Origin: Rallus limicola
Lineage: Eukaryota; Chordata; Aves; Gruiformes; Rallidae
Assembly (NCBI GenBank): GCA_022605955.1
Contig: JAKCOZ010000040.1
Coordinates: 2,046,001 to 2,110,000 of the forward strand
Length of the DNA: 64,000 bases
Direction: 5' to 3'
Shown here piece by piece: positions 1-10,078 of the stretch; positions within the stretch are counted from its first letter, which is position 1; every line of letters begins with the position of its first letter. A program made the position numbers and the translations under genes. The notes under the pieces were generated by a model. The model had not been told where the DNA came from and ran no database searches. It saw only the letters and a list, made by a program, of their open reading frames with translations.

Positions 1-116
1 TCCCTTTCTACTCTGAATAAAGGAGGGTCCACTTTTGCACCCAAGATAATAATCTCCAAAATTCATGAGCACAGAAGAAAAGAGGAATGGAGGCCCAGGC
101 TTGGATGCAACAAAAC

Positions 117-122
117 TTTAAT
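117..122 (-). terminator. Poly(A) signal of gene 1
   Basis: ATTAAA on the minus strand, about 360 nt downstream of the stop codon and followed by the TTTTGTTGCATC context that recurs at type A 3' ends. It marks the likely 3' end of the gene 1 transcript near position 95. Confidence 0.75.
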
Positions 123-483
123 AAGTCTAAAGAAAAGGATGTGGCTGACAGGGAGAACTTAAGGAGAACACTAAGATGTAGTGGTCATCCTGTATGGCGT
201 GATCCCCCTGCATGTCCTGAAAAAAGAGATAGGCCTAGAAATCCCATCCAGACTGATGATGGAAGAAGGTGACAGCAAGGGACAGATGAAGAGAGTGGAA
301 GAAGGAATAGTATACAGAGACCATGGGTATAGACAGTCAAAAATGACAGCTTCCTGCCACCATTTCTCGAGGAAGCAAGAGATGAAGACTAATTTGAAAT
401 AAAAGGTCCAAAAGTCTACCAGATGCGCATCACAAAATTCTTAGGCCATTGGAGGTTCTTGGCAGGGGAGGTTGCCAGCAGCT

Positions 484-873
484 TTAGCAGGGTTGGCATC
501 TGTTGCCACAGTAGCGGCTGGTGATGCAGGAGAGGTCAAAGCCCCCAGAGCAGATGGGCACTCCTTCACAGCTGAGGATGCTGCCAACAGCAGCGGAGGT
601 GGAGGAGCCCACAACGGTGTTCTGTGGGAAGGAGCTGAGGATGGGTCCAGGCAGGGTCACCACCACGGCTGGGGGCTCAATGACCACGGTGGAGTTCTGG
701 CACTGCGTGCAACAGGCCTCATTGCAGCTGCTGGCCAGAGGGGTCGGGCCGCAGGGCTGGCAAGGAGGGCAGCAGGGCTGGCAAGGCGGGCAGCAGGGCT
801 GGCAAGGCACGCAGGGCTGGCAGCGGGGCTGGCAGGGCTCGCAGCAGGGCTGGCACTTCTCGGAGCAGGACAT
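484..873 (-). CDS. Feather-type beta-keratin, type A (gene 1)
   Basis: Structural corneous beta-protein of 129 aa. In this family a central core forms a beta-sandwich that polymerises into 3.4 nm filaments, while Cys-rich ends form disulfides in cornified feather cells. Here residues 3-41 are a C-Q-P-C-C/P-P-C repeat with 15 Cys, [14 protein letters not shown] follows at 42-55, the core is at about 69-102, and the tail [11 protein letters not shown] ends the protein (25 Cys in all). The N-terminus is clearly longer than in classical feather keratins of about 98 aa. The ATG at 873 begins the family MSC start; an upstream in-frame ATG at 894 lies at the splice acceptor and is less likely. The intron is 895-1175 and exon 1 ends at 1176. 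The gene is divergent to gene 2, and its protein is identical to that of gene 4. Confidence 0.95.
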   Translation of the reverse strand: MSCSEKCQPCCEPCQPRCQPCVPCQPCCPPCQPCCPPCQPCGPTPLASSCNEACCTQCQNSTVVIEPPAVVVTLPGPILSSFPQNTVVGSSTSAAVGSILSCEGVPICSGGFDLSCITSRYCGNRCQPC

Positions 874-1235
874 GTCTCTGGGACAGAGGATCACCTGGGA
901 GAAGGGTCAGGGGAGGGAGCAAACCTGAGAAGCAGCACTGACCCAACCACCAGGCAGGCAAGGCACCTGCTTGGACCAGCATATGCTGCCCAGCTCAAAG
1001 CCCAGGAGCCACCTCAACTAAGGCCCAGCCCCTCTCTGTGCAAGACTTTCTCTGCCCTTCCCTCTCCCATGTCAAGCAGCTCCCAGCCATGGGCGAGGAC
1101 AGACCGTATCATCGGCGACACACATCGAGGAAAGACCTGAGCTTGAAGGAGAAGGAGAAGAGGCCTCCCACTCACCTGATTCCCAAGGAGAAAGAAGGAG
1201 AGAGAAGACGATGAGAGAGCAGAGACTTGGGCAGC

Positions 1236-1265
1236 CTTTTATAGGAGCCCTGCACTGCCTCAGGC
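1236..1265 (-). promoter_or_regulatory. Promoter of gene 1
   Basis: TATAAAAG at 1236-1243 (minus strand), preceded by the shared block CCTGAGGCAGTGCAGG. Transcription should start about 30 nt downstream; noncoding exon 1 ends at 1176 before GTGAGT. Upstream blocks conserved with other subfamilies lie at about 1309-1337 and 1369-1394. Confidence 0.85.
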
Positions 1266-1310
1266 CTGCAGGCACCCTTGGCGGAAGTAATAATGTTCTG
1301 ACCAGCTCCT

Positions 1311-2664
1311 GTCAAATGCAAACCATCCCAGCTAATGGCATGGGCTGTTTCCTGGTTTCCTGCACTGCTGCCTTGTCATTTCCTGGCTTATGCCACGTGC
1401 TTTCCCATAGGAAGGCTTCTGTGAGTACCGGGATGAGAGGCCCCAGGATTACTGGGGCAGAAAGACGTCAGCAGCAGCAGAAGGCCCAGCTCCTGGGCAG
1501 ATGGAGCCCTGTGAAGGCCATTGCTGGGCCCCTGGGTTCTTCCCTTGACTCAACTGTGGGAACTAGTTCAGGAAATGGGCACTGCTCTTGTGCTTCATGT
1601 CCGGATGCCCAAGAACTGCCATTTGAGAGGACATGGCACATCTGTTTATCTTGCTCCCCCCAAGTAAGTCTCTCTGAGGGTTGCTCATTGTTTCACCCCG
1701 CTGTTGGTTCCACTGGGAGGGTTTGACCCTCTTGCAACAGTAACAGTGCTGTCAGGCTAATCTTCCTGGGCTCGTTTGCCATGTGCACAGTGGTGCCTGT
1801 TTCTCTGCCAGTCAGATTCCTCCCTGATGCCTTCAGCCTGCCATCCCAAGCTTTCCATCACTCCTGTTGATTTCCCTTCCTTCCCAGGCAGCTGGTTGTC
1901 AAGGGACAGCAGAGCGTGCCCACTGCTCCAGGGGCCCCAGGAAGCAGGGGTCAAGGCAAAACCCATCTGCACACAGACAACATGCTGGGGCTGAGCCTGC
2001 CTGAGTGGGGCATTGGACTGGGGGAACAACAGTTGAACTAGCACAACAGCAGTTCTGCTCCTCTGGCCTTCAGAGTATTTCCCTAGATTGGGCAGCTGGA
2101 GGGCATTTGGGCCTCTCCCATATTCAATGAACCCTGTAGGCTGTTGCCAAGCCCACAGAGGTTGGCAACATTGTCCTGAGGGCAGCTTATGGTAAAAGAG
2201 AGCTGAGAAACTGAAGAGCAGCCTGTATGCCTGAGAAGGCCACTGCCACTGACTGCTGCCATGAGCCATGCCGGAAGAGGAGGACAGGGCACATAGTCAC
2301 AAGAGCGAGGCCTGACCCACCCTGGGGGACAAGCCAAGTATGTCAGGGCTGGGAGCAGCTGGGGCTCTTCCTGTCAGCAGGATGATAAAAACCCTCATCG
2401 AAGTGCCCCAGGCTGACATCACCCGCCTCCACTGGACCCCTTGGCACTTAGTCCGTGCCTTCTGCCCACACTGACGCATGCTGGTCCCAGAAATCTTGCG
2501 GCCTCTCATCCCAGCTCTCAGAGGAACCACCCCAGAGGGAATGGGCATGACATAACAAGAAATGCAAAAGGCATTAGAGAGGGAAACAGCAACTCATCCT
2601 TCGGATGTTTCCGTTCACAAGGAGCGTGCTGGAAAATTGTTGCTTCTGCAGCAGGGCCTTTGGG
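1311..2664. other. Divergent spacer between genes 1 and 2
   Basis: This spacer lies between the two promoters, whose TATA boxes are about 1.44 kb apart and point outward. It has no coding sequence I would support. The ends hold conserved upstream promoter blocks (1309-1394 for gene 1, about 2541-2575 for gene 2). The same spacer recurs at 10079-11433 and inverted at 17220-18620, so all three A/B pairs share it. Confidence 0.6.
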
Positions 2665-2694
2665 CCTCAGGCAGTGTCGAGGCCGGTATAAAAG
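2665..2694 (+). promoter_or_regulatory. Promoter of gene 2
   Basis: TATAAAAG at 2687-2694 with the type B form of the shared block (CCTCAGGCAGTGTCGAGG) just upstream. Exon 1 ends at 2753 in ACAG before GTGAGT. Confidence 0.85.
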
Positions 2695-3162
2695 CCAGAC
2701 CAACGGGTTGCTCTCTCAACCGCTTCTGTCCCCACCTTCTCCTTGGAAAACAGGTGAGTTGGACCCTCCTTTTCCCCTCCACCACCTCCTCTTGGATGGA
2801 GTCTTGTCTTCAAGGACTCCTCAGCTGATAGCTGCTGCTTGCTCTTTGGTTAGGGCTCTGTGCCTGTGGGGATGGGAGAGAGGGGAGGAGGGATGGTCTG
2901 TACTGGACATAGGCTGGGACTGGGCTGAGGTAGCTTCTTGGCTACAGGCTTGGCAGGAGGATCCCTGAGCCTGGCTGCTCTTCAGTGAAGCCCACGGGGG
3001 TCAGGCAAAGTAGCCCTTGTTCCCCCCTGCACAGCCTCTACGTCCTGGCCCAGCAGGTGCCTTGGCTTCCTTTTGCTGGGGTTGCAGGCTGTTGCTCAGG
3101 GGTTCCTGTGCTTTGCTTCCTCCCTGACCTCTCTCTCCCAGGTGCACCCCCTGGCCCAAGAC

Positions 3163-3483
3163 ATGTCCTGCTCCGACAAGTGCCAGCCCTGCCTGCCCTG
3201 CTGCCAGCCCTGCGGCCCGACCCCTCTGGCCAACAGCTGCAATGAGGCCTGTTGCAGGCAGTGCCAGTCTTCTGTTGTTGTCATCCAGCCCTCCCCTGTG
3301 GTGGTGACCCTGCCTGGCCCCATCCTCAGCACCTTCTCACAGAACACCGCTGTGGGCTCCTCCACCTCCGCTGCTGTTGGCAGCATCCTCAGCTGCAACG
3401 GAGTGCCCATCTGCTCTGGGGGCTTTGACCTCTCCTGCATCACCAGCCGCTACTGTGGCAGCAGAAGGTGCCCCCCTTGCTAA
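3163..3483 (+). CDS. Feather-type beta-keratin, type B (gene 2)
   Basis: A 106 aa protein starting [10 protein letters not shown]. It has a short Cys-rich head (Cys 3, 7, 10, 13, 14, 17), [14 protein letters not shown] at 18-31, the beta core at about 45-78, and the tail [12 protein letters not shown]; 16 Cys in total. The intron is 2754-3141 (388 nt, the longest class here) and the acceptor CCCAG lies 22 nt before the ATG. Pro59 of the LSTFPQN stretch, present in genes 5 and 7, is Ser here (TTCTCA for TTCCCA). This is the only protein difference among the three B copies. The gene is divergent to gene 1 and its poly(A) signal is ATTAAA at 3862-3867. Confidence 0.95.
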   Translation: MSCSDKCQPCLPCCQPCGPTPLANSCNEACCRQCQSSVVVIQPSPVVVTLPGPILSTFSQNTAVGSSTSAAVGSILSCNGVPICSGGFDLSCITSRYCGSRRCPPC

Positions 3484-3861
3484 AGCCACAGTTGTCTGCA
3501 CAGACAAGGAGGCCTGTGGACCCAGAAGATGATGCCAGACTGAATGGCAGAAATTGTGGCCATTGCTTTGTGAGGGGCTGGGCATGCCTCTCCCCTCAGG
3601 CAAAGCTTTCTGCCCTTTGGGAGGCACCAGCCTGGGCTCTCTGAAAACACTGTTGATGCCTCTTGTTCCCTTCCTCCACTCTCTCCTTTCCCCCCTTTGC
3701 CTTTGTTGTTTTCCTCTGCCCTGGGCCATGAGGCCCACCAAAGGCAGACTGGGAACACCTTCCCTTCTCTCTTTCTCTGTAGACTACTGACTCTTGGCTG
3801 CCCAATTGGATCCTTCTAATTATGCCTCCTCTCATAATGTCTTGCTTCTCTTCATGGACTC

Positions 3862-3867
3862 ATTAAA
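3862..3867 (+). terminator. Poly(A) signal of gene 2
   Basis: ATTAAA followed by GCTGCTGCATCG, about 380 nt after the stop. The 3'UTR from 3484 is not coding. The sequence just past it (about 3885-4035) recurs inverted at 5565-5705, directly upstream of gene 3. Confidence 0.75.
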
Positions 3868-3965
3868 TGCTGCTGCATCGTACCCTCGTGCTGCGTGTGG
3901 TCCTTTGCTCTTCAGACGCTTTCTAAACTTTCTGTGGAGAAAGCAGATATGCTGGCAGGGAACAA

Positions 3966-3998
3966 ATGAGTGAGTGAATGAGTGAGTGAGCGAGCGTG
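3966..3998 (+). repeat. Short GAGT/GAGC tetranucleotide repeat
   Basis: An imperfect run of GAGTGAGTGAATGAGTGAGT followed by GAGCGAGCG, in the 3' flank of gene 2. Copies occur near 12735-12767 and, shortened and inverted, at about 5600-5612 and 15905-15920. The length differences show repeat slippage between copies. Confidence 0.7.
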
Positions 3999-4144
3999 TG
4001 GACCCTCTTTTATTCCTAGAGATTTTGGAGGTGTTGTGGTTTAGTGTGGTCAGTTTCTAGTGGAGGAAGGGAGTGCTGCACAGCTGGCTTCTGCAAGACA
4101 CAGCTACAAGCTTTCTGTGGGCCCGACAGAGTAAATATGAGCCG

Positions 4145-4965
4145 ACTCAAAGCCAGACCTGCCACTGACCATGCCAAGCCCCACCAAGCCATGTGATAAG
4201 GTTGACATGCTGCAGGGAAGGGATGCCACCCCGAGGGACCTTGGCAGGCTGGATGCAAACTGCATGAAGTTCCACAAGGCCAAGCGCAAGGTCCTGCATG
4301 TGCTTGATGCAATCCCAAGCACAAACACAGGCTGGGTAGAGAATGTATTGAGAGCAGCTATGATGAGAAGAGCTTGGGGGTGCTGATCAGTGACTAACTC
4401 AACATGGACCAGCAGTGTGGACTGGCAGCTCAAAAAGCCAACCATGTCCTGGCTGCATCAAGAACAGCATGGCCAGCATGTCAAGGTAGGAGATTCTGAT
4501 CCTCTTCTCTTGTGTGACACCAGCTGGAGTACTGCATCCAGCTCTGGCATCCCCAGTAAAGGAAAGGCATAGACGTGTTGGAGCAAGTACAGAGGAGGGC
4601 TACAAGGATGATCATATTGGAGAAGAGAAGGCTCTGAGGAGACCTAATTACAGCCTACCAATACTTAAAGGGGTCCTGTATGAAAGTGGGAGAGGGACTG
4701 TTCAACAGATATTGTAGTGATAGGACAAGAGGGAATGGCTTCAACTTGAAAGAGGGCAGGTTTAACTTAGAGATTAGGAAGAAATTCTTTACTATGAAGG
4801 TGGTCAGGCAGTGGAACAGGTTTCCCACAGACATTGTGGAAGCCCGGTCCTTGAATGCATTTAAGGCCAGGTTGGATGAGGTTTTGGGCAACCTGATCTT
4901 GTGAAGGGGTCCCTGCCTGTGGTAGGGGGGTTGGAACTAGATGATCTGTAGGAGCTTCCAACTGC
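4145..4965 (+). mobile_element. CR1 LINE fragment (3' part of ORF2 plus 3'UTR)
   Basis: Decayed CR1 in the forward direction. Recognisable phrases are MKFHKAKRKVLHV (end of the RT region), then IRKKFFTMKVVRQWNRFPTDIV and LNAFKARLDEVLGN near 4780-4900, which match the usual C-terminal RT-associated end of CR1. Frames are broken by several indels. It ends with the GGTTGGAACTAGATGATC-type CR1 3' tail. It is part of the duplicated unit, with a copy at 12905-13746, so it was inserted before that duplication. Confidence 0.85.
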
Positions 4966-5704
4966 TGAAGACTTGTTCTCCCTGTTTTCCCCAGCACAAC
5001 TCCATCCATAGCAAGGGATGAGAGAGCTTTGAGAGCTTGTGGGGCTGCTGACCTCCCAGGGCCTCCTGCAGCACTGGGGTCCTCTCACGAAGACAGCAAA
5101 ACTGGGGATCAATAGCTGTAGGGTATGCTGTGAGGCAAAGCCGGATATTTCTGGGCAGACATGCACAAGGCAAAGGCTGAGGGTTACTGGCAGCAAAGTA
5201 GCCAGAGAAGTTGTTCTGAGCTCCAAGGGACAACAACTGAAGCAGACCCATACACAGTGTGCCCTGCCTTCCCAATCTTCCAGGAATAAGAAGGGGTGCA
5301 CATGCTCGCTTGCTCACTCACTCACTCCTGTGTTCCCTCCCAGCATATCTGCTTCCTTCATGGACGGTGTAGAGAGAATCATGCTTTTCTCAAGGATTTA
5401 TATGTAAAATCTTTCCTTGTTGCCCTTGTCATCCGTGGCCAGATTTAGTTTTGTCAGTGCTTTAGCCTTTCTAACCTGATCCCTGGCTGATCAGATAGTT
5501 CGATGGTGCCACCAGTGCAGCACCCCTTCCTCCACTAGAAACTGACCAAGCTAAACCACACCACCTCCAAAACCCCTAGGAGTAAGAGAGGGTCCACACG
5601 CTCGCTCACTCATTTGTTCCCTGCCAGCATATCTGCTTTCTCCATACAAAGTTTAGAAAGCGTCTGAAGAGCAAAGGACCACACGCAGCATGAGGGTACG
5701 ATGC
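4966..5704. other. Intergenic spacer between CR1 and gene 3
   Basis: No gene is visible. About 5565-5705 is an inverted copy of the 3' flank of a type B gene (compare 3885-4035), and about 5300-5400 is a more diverged relative of the same sequence. The whole spacer recurs at about 13747-14485. Confidence 0.6.
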
Positions 5705-5749
5705 AGGAGCTGGTCAGAACATTATTACTTCGCCAAGGGTGCCTGCAGG

Positions 5750-5778
5750 CCTTAGGCAGTGCAGGGCTCCTATAAAAG
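5750..5778 (+). promoter_or_regulatory. Promoter of gene 3 (upstream part replaced)
   Basis: TATAAAAG at 5771-5778; the shared block reads CCTTAGGCAGTGCAGG (G to T against genes 1, 4 and 8; the same change is in gene 6). Homology to other A promoters stops at about 5705, where inverted 3' flank of a B gene begins. The distal conserved blocks are therefore missing. Exon 1 ends at 5838. Confidence 0.8.
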
Positions 5779-6140
5779 GCTGCCCAAGTTTCTGCTCTCT
5801 CATCGTCTTCTCTCTCCTTCTTTCTCCTTGGGAATCAGGTGAGTGGGAGGCCTCTTCTCCTTCTCCTTCAAGATCAGGTCTTTCCTCGATGTGTGTCGCC
5901 GATGATACGGTCTGTCCTCGCCCATGGCTGGGAGCTGCTTGACATGGGAGAGGGAAGGGCAGAGAAAGTCTTGCACAGAGAGGGGCTGGGCCTTAGTTGA
6001 GGTGGCTCCTGGGCTTTGAGCTGGGCAGCATATGCTGGTCCAAGCAGGTGCCTTGCCTGCCTGGTGGTTGGGTCAGTGCTGCTTCTCAGGTTTGCTCCCT
6101 CCCCTGACCCTTCTCCCAGGTGATCCTCTGTCCCAGAGAC

Positions 6141-6530
6141 ATGTCCTGCTCCGAGAAGTGCCAGCCCTGCTGCGAGCCCTGCCAACCCCGCTGCCAGCCC
6201 TGCGTGCCTTGCCAGCCCTGCTGCCCGCCTTGCCAGCCCTGCTGCCCTCCTTGCCAGCCCTGCAGCCCGACCCCTCTGGCCAGCAGCTGCAATGAGGCCT
6301 GTTGCACGCAGTGCCAGAACTCCACCGTGGTCATTGAGCCCCCAGCCGTGGTGGTGACCCTGCCTGGACCCATCCTCAGCTCCTTCCCACAGAACACCGT
6401 TGTGGGCTCCTCCACCTCCGCTGCTGTTGGCAGCATCCTCAGCTGTGAAGGAGTGCCCATCTGCTCTGGGGGCTTTGACCTCTCCTGCATCACCAGCCGC
6501 TACTGTGGCAACAGATGCCAACCCTGCTAA
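6141..6530 (+). CDS. Feather-type beta-keratin, type A (gene 3)
   Basis: A 129 aa copy of the high-cysteine type A protein with 25 Cys. It differs from gene 1 at residue 42, where Gly of PCGPTPL is Ser (codon AGC near 6262). The intron is 5839-6119 (281 nt) and exon 2 starts at 6120. The 3'UTR is the version shared only with gene 1 and ends at ATTAAA 6892-6897. It is the only A gene apart from gene 6 that does not form a close divergent pair: its upstream neighbour, gene 2, reads in the same direction. Expression may differ if the distal promoter blocks matter, which is inference. Confidence 0.94.
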   Translation: MSCSEKCQPCCEPCQPRCQPCVPCQPCCPPCQPCCPPCQPCSPTPLASSCNEACCTQCQNSTVVIEPPAVVVTLPGPILSSFPQNTVVGSSTSAAVGSILSCEGVPICSGGFDLSCITSRYCGNRCQPC

Positions 6531-6891
6531 AGCTGCTGGCAACCTCCCCTGCCAAGAACCTCCAATGGCCTAAGAATTTTGTGATGTGCATCTGGTAGAC
6601 TTTTGGACCTTTTATTTCAAATTAGTCTTCATCTCTTGCTTCCTCGAGAAATGGTGGCAGGAAGCTGTCATTTTTGACTGTCTATACCCATGGTCTCTGT
6701 ATACTATTCCTTCTTCCACTCTCTTCATCTGTCCCTTGCTGTCACCTTCTTCCATCATCAGTCTGGATGGGATTTCTAGGCCTATCTCTTTTTTCAGGAC
6801 ATGCAGGGGGATCACGCCATGCAGGATGACCACTACATCTTAGTGTTCTCCTTAAGTTCTCCCTGTCAGCCACATCCTTTTCTTTAGACTT

Positions 6892-6897
6892 ATTAAA
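6892..6897 (+). terminator. Poly(A) signal of gene 3
   Basis: ATTAAA followed by GTTTTGTTGCATCC, the mirror of the signal of gene 1. The duplicated arm continues another 116 bp past it to 7013. Confidence 0.75.
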
Positions 6898-7013
6898 GTT
6901 TTGTTGCATCCAAGCCTGGGCCTCCATTCCTCTTTTCTTCTGTGCTCATGAATTTTGGAGATAATTATCTTGGGTGCAAAAGTGGACCCTCCTTTATTCA
7001 GAGTAGAAAGGGA

Positions 7014-8479
7014 GGGTAGGTTTCACTGACCTAGTTACTGTTCATTACCTGTCCTTGAAATCGAGAAAGATATTCCTGTTATTTCATAGCACATGGCCAT
7101 CAATCCTTCTGGACCTTTTGTATATCTTCCCAGATGGGTCTGATGCCTGCATATCCTGTTTCCTAGATCACATGCTATGAATGGGGAGACCAACCCTTGA
7201 GTGAGGAGCACATGTCTGCAGGTGGCCACTGAATGATGTCAGCAACTCCTCTGAGTCTCTGGGAAGGGATCTCCTCTAGCACTCGATGAGCTGTGCTGGG
7301 GGACAAAGCTCAAACAGAGGATGGCTCCAAAGGGTGGCAGGGATAGGCATATGTATTCAGTAATTCCTAGGGACCACAGTTTCATCTCTGCCTTCCTGTT
7401 CTCTCCAATACCCAGTTAAGTGTCTACAGCCAGGACACATGGGAGCAGGCAGATTGGCATCTCATACAGTCCTTCAGCACCTGACAGCACATGTCCAGCC
7501 GTGCAGGGCCGAGGTATTTCGCCAGTTAGGATTGGTGTCAACCACACAATGGAGTTCCCACTCTCTGCGAACCCAACACCTACATGGACCACTGTACTTC
7601 TGGGAGAGCACCCAGTGCTACTCTGAGGGGTTTTTGTCTCCTCTAAGCCTGAGGCAGATGTCCTGGGCCTCTAAGGTTGTACAGCTTCCTGATCCCAGCT
7701 CTATTCTGGAAAGGCTCCGAGCAAGAACCCCCTCCTTCTCCACTGGGTTGCTGTGACAACAGTGGGGCACATTTCTGTGCTTAGAAACTCCTTCGATCTG
7801 TCTCTGCTTGGCCATTCTCATTCTCTTGTGTTGGCTGATATTCTCCTGCACCAGCTGACCAAAACCAAAATGGCACATCAGAGGCCTTGTCCAGGAGGAG
7901 ATTGCAACACAAAAGGGAGGCCATGCACATCTGGAGCTCTGGAGACTGCCTTCCCCAGAGTAAAATGTGAAATTCAGGCAGAGGGTCTTACTTTCTGGAG
8001 GCTCAGTTATGACAACCTTCATCTGCCTCCTAAGTGCCCAACTGTGAAGCAAGATGATGAAAGTGTTGAGGCACTGACCCCATCTTACCAGTTGTCAAGG
8101 TCTTTGTAAACCCAGATCAACAGGCCCCAAGTTCCACAAAGTGTCTGCTCCATGCATATTCCTGCAGGAAACCCCTGCTTTCTGGCCATCATCCCACCAT
8201 TTACAGGCAGATGGTAACTGGGCAGAAGGCAGCAGTGCACAAAGCATCCACACAGCAACACAGGCTCTCTGCAGATAAATGACTCCCTGACTCCTCATGG
8301 TTTCAGGTGTCCATCTTCCCTGAGCCTCTGTGAACTACTTGTGGCTCTGTATTTAATACCAACATTTATGTATGCTTTTCAGCAATACCTGAAAATTTCC
8401 TTTTAGATGTTAGTCTTCAATCTGAAGCAATGCTGTAAATCCTGGCATTCCTCCTTGTCTCCTGGGTGTGTTCACAGAG
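7014..8479. other. Intergenic sequence, no gene recognised
   Basis: Unique-looking spacer without a supported gene; the reading frames present are short and unremarkable. About 7315-7605 is an old diverged relative of 19886-20205. Both segments follow a forward type A gene, which suggests an earlier duplication of the downstream flank. Confidence 0.5.
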
Positions 8480-8840
8480 AACTGTCTGCCCTGGGTGGGA
8501 CCCTATGCTGGAGAAGGGGAGGAGTGTGAGGAATGCTACCCCTCATTAAGAAGGAAACAACTCATGAGGAACTGACCAAAACCCCCATTCCCCTCCCTAT
8601 GACACAATGTGTGTGTGCAGGGTGGGGGGTAGGGGGTGGAGAAGAAGGGAGAGACCTTGTGTTGTTAGTACTTGTCATTATCCAACTCTGGTTTCACTGT
8701 GTGTGTAGTGTAATAAATTAGATGGTTGTCTTTCCTTTATTCTGTGTTGAGGCCTTTTTGACTGTGACTCTAATTGAGGAATGATCTCAACCTGTCCTTA
8801 CCTCAAATCCTGAGCATCTCTAAATATATTTTCTCAATAA
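8480..8840 (+). mobile_element. ERVL-like endogenous retrovirus fragment (3' internal/LTR)
   Basis: Noncoding retroviral remnant. The stretch with GAGGAGTGTGAGGAATGC, AACTGACCAAAACCCCCATT, AATAAATTAGATGGTTG and ATGATCTCAACCTGTCCTTA recurs in opposite orientation at about 40250-40650. It resembles the LTR-proximal region of ERVL-type elements common in bird genomes, recognised from memory of the family. No protein domain remains. The A-type inverted-repeat arm starts inside it at 8791. Confidence 0.55.
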
Positions 8841-8962
8841 AAATCCACTGCAGTGAGTCCCACCCTCTCCTCCCTTCCCCCACCTCTTTCCCTGAGCAGA
8901 CTGGGACATTTGCCACAAAAAGGAAGGAGGACTCAGAGGCCCAGGATTCGATGCAACACAAC

Positions 8963-8968
8963 TTTAAT
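8963..8968 (-). terminator. Poly(A) signal of gene 4
   Basis: ATTAAA on the minus strand followed by GTTGTGTTGCATCGAATCC. This 3' end belongs to the second A-type 3'UTR version, shared with genes 6 and 8. Confidence 0.75.
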
Positions 8969-9251
8969 GAGTCTAAAGGAGAAAGGGAGGTGGCTCACAG
9001 GGGGCAGCAGGCACAGCCCCTGAGATGCAGTACAGCTCCTGCAGGGTGTTGTCTGTCTGCCACCCCTACCAAGGGAGGGAGGACAACAGGTGCCTGCTAG
9101 GGCGGTGTTGAAAGATGGAGACAGCAGAGGAAATAGAGGAGAGTGGAAGAAGGAAACAGCTCTACTTTCAATGCCCTGAATCTCTATCTCCTCCCCAGCA
9201 CCACGTTCTCAGGCCATGGGAGGTTCTTGGCAGGGGAGGTTGCCAGCAGCT

Positions 9252-9641
9252 TTAGCAGGGTTGGCATCTGTTGCCACAGTAGCGGCTGGTGATGCAGGAG
9301 AGGTCAAAGCCCCCAGAGCAGATGGGCACTCCTTCACAGCTGAGGATGCTGCCAACAGCAGCGGAGGTGGAGGAGCCCACAACGGTGTTCTGTGGGAAGG
9401 AGCTGAGGATGGGTCCAGGCAGGGTCACCACCACGGCTGGGGGCTCAATGACCACGGTGGAGTTCTGGCACTGCGTGCAACAGGCCTCATTGCAGCTGCT
9501 GGCCAGAGGGGTCGGGCCGCAGGGCTGGCAAGGAGGGCAGCAGGGCTGGCAAGGCGGGCAGCAGGGCTGGCAAGGCACGCAGGGCTGGCAGCGGGGCTGG
9601 CAGGGCTCGCAGCAGGGCTGGCACTTCTCGGAGCAGGACAT
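9252..9641 (-). CDS. Feather-type beta-keratin, type A (gene 4)
   Basis: 129 aa, with the same protein sequence as gene 1. It has the 15-Cys N-terminal repeat at 3-41, the core at about 69-102 and the tail [11 protein letters not shown]. The intron is 9663-9943 and exon 1 ends at 9944. Although coding exon, intron and promoter match gene 1, the 3'UTR beyond about 9211 is a different version that aligns only loosely, so the homogenised tract ends just after the stop codon. The gene is divergent to gene 5 with about 1.44 kb between TATA boxes. Confidence 0.95.
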   Translation of the reverse strand: MSCSEKCQPCCEPCQPRCQPCVPCQPCCPPCQPCCPPCQPCGPTPLASSCNEACCTQCQNSTVVIEPPAVVVTLPGPILSSFPQNTVVGSSTSAAVGSILSCEGVPICSGGFDLSCITSRYCGNRCQPC

Positions 9642-10003
9642 GTCTCTGGGACAGAGGATCACCTGGGAGAAGGGTCAGGGGAGGGAGCAAACCTGAGAAG
9701 CAGCACTGACCTAACCACCAGGCAGGCAAGGCACCTGCTTGGACCAGCATATGCTGCCCAGCTCAAAGCCCAGGAGCCACCTCAACTAAGGCCCAGCCCC
9801 TCTCTGTGCAAGACTTTCTCTGCCCTTCCCTCTCCCATGTCAAGCAGCTCCCAGCCATGGGCGAGGACAGACCGTATCATCGGCGACACACATCGAGGAA
9901 AGACCTGATCTTGAAGGAGAAGGAGAAGAGGCCTCCCACTCACCTGATTCCCAAGGAGAAAGAAGGAGAGAGAAGACGATGAGAGAGCAGAGACTTGGGC
10001 AGC

Positions 10004-10033
10004 CTTTTATAGGAGCCCTGCACTGCCTCAGGC
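10004..10033 (-). promoter_or_regulatory. Promoter of gene 4
   Basis: TATAAAAG at 10004-10011 (minus strand), offset exactly 8768 from that of gene 1, with the same CCTGAGGCAGTGCAGG block and full-length upstream region. Confidence 0.85.
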
Positions 10034-10078
10034 CTGCAGGCACCCTTGGCGGAAGTAATAATGTTCTGACCAGCTCCT

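Larger units (their letters stand above)
1..1310. repeat. Inverted-repeat arm carrying gene 1 (mate 5705-7013)
   Basis: Positions x and 7014-x are complementary almost without indels from the first base of the window to the promoter. The arm carries all of gene 1 (3'UTR, coding exon, intron, exon 1, TATA). The mate carries gene 3. The arm begins at the window edge, so it may extend further left. The only length change I noticed is one base near 1284. Seen directly in the sequence; the exact end is approximate. Confidence 0.9.
443..6572. repeat. Direct duplication unit, left copy (right copy 9211-15353)
   Basis: This 6.1 kb segment carries genes 1, 2 and 3 and recurs about 8.77 kb to the right with genes 4, 5 and 6. 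Offsets are 8768 at gene 1, 8769 at gene 2 and 8781 at gene 3, so only a few small indels separate the copies, for example 12 extra bases near 13021 in the right copy. Both ends fall in the A-type 3'UTR just after the stop codon, where similarity drops abruptly. Confidence 0.9.
5705..7013. repeat. Inverted-repeat arm carrying gene 3 (mate 1-1310)
   Basis: Mirror copy of the window start with a 4.4 kb spacer that holds gene 2. The two arms differ by a few scattered bases. The inner end sits only about 65 bp upstream of the TATA box of gene 3, so gene 3 shares only its most proximal promoter with gene 1. Confidence 0.9.
8791..10078. repeat. Inverted-repeat arm carrying gene 4 (mate 14486-15772)
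   Basis: Complementary to 14486-15772 with a constant coordinate sum of 24563 from the LTR remnant through the 3'UTR, coding exon, intron and TATA. It stops about 65 bp upstream of the TATA box, the same inner boundary as the gene 1/gene 3 pair. Confidence 0.88.

Noticed and set aside
472..1140. Long antisense frames of 222-256 codons opposite the keratin exons (here and at 5874-6542, 9216-9908, 14655-15323, 18745-19440, 49809-50579, 57772-58572 and others)
   Set aside because: They exist because the keratin exon is GC-rich and lacks stops on the opposite strand. They run through the intron and promoter of the real gene, have Ala/Gly-rich translations without any domain, and their starts differ between copies.
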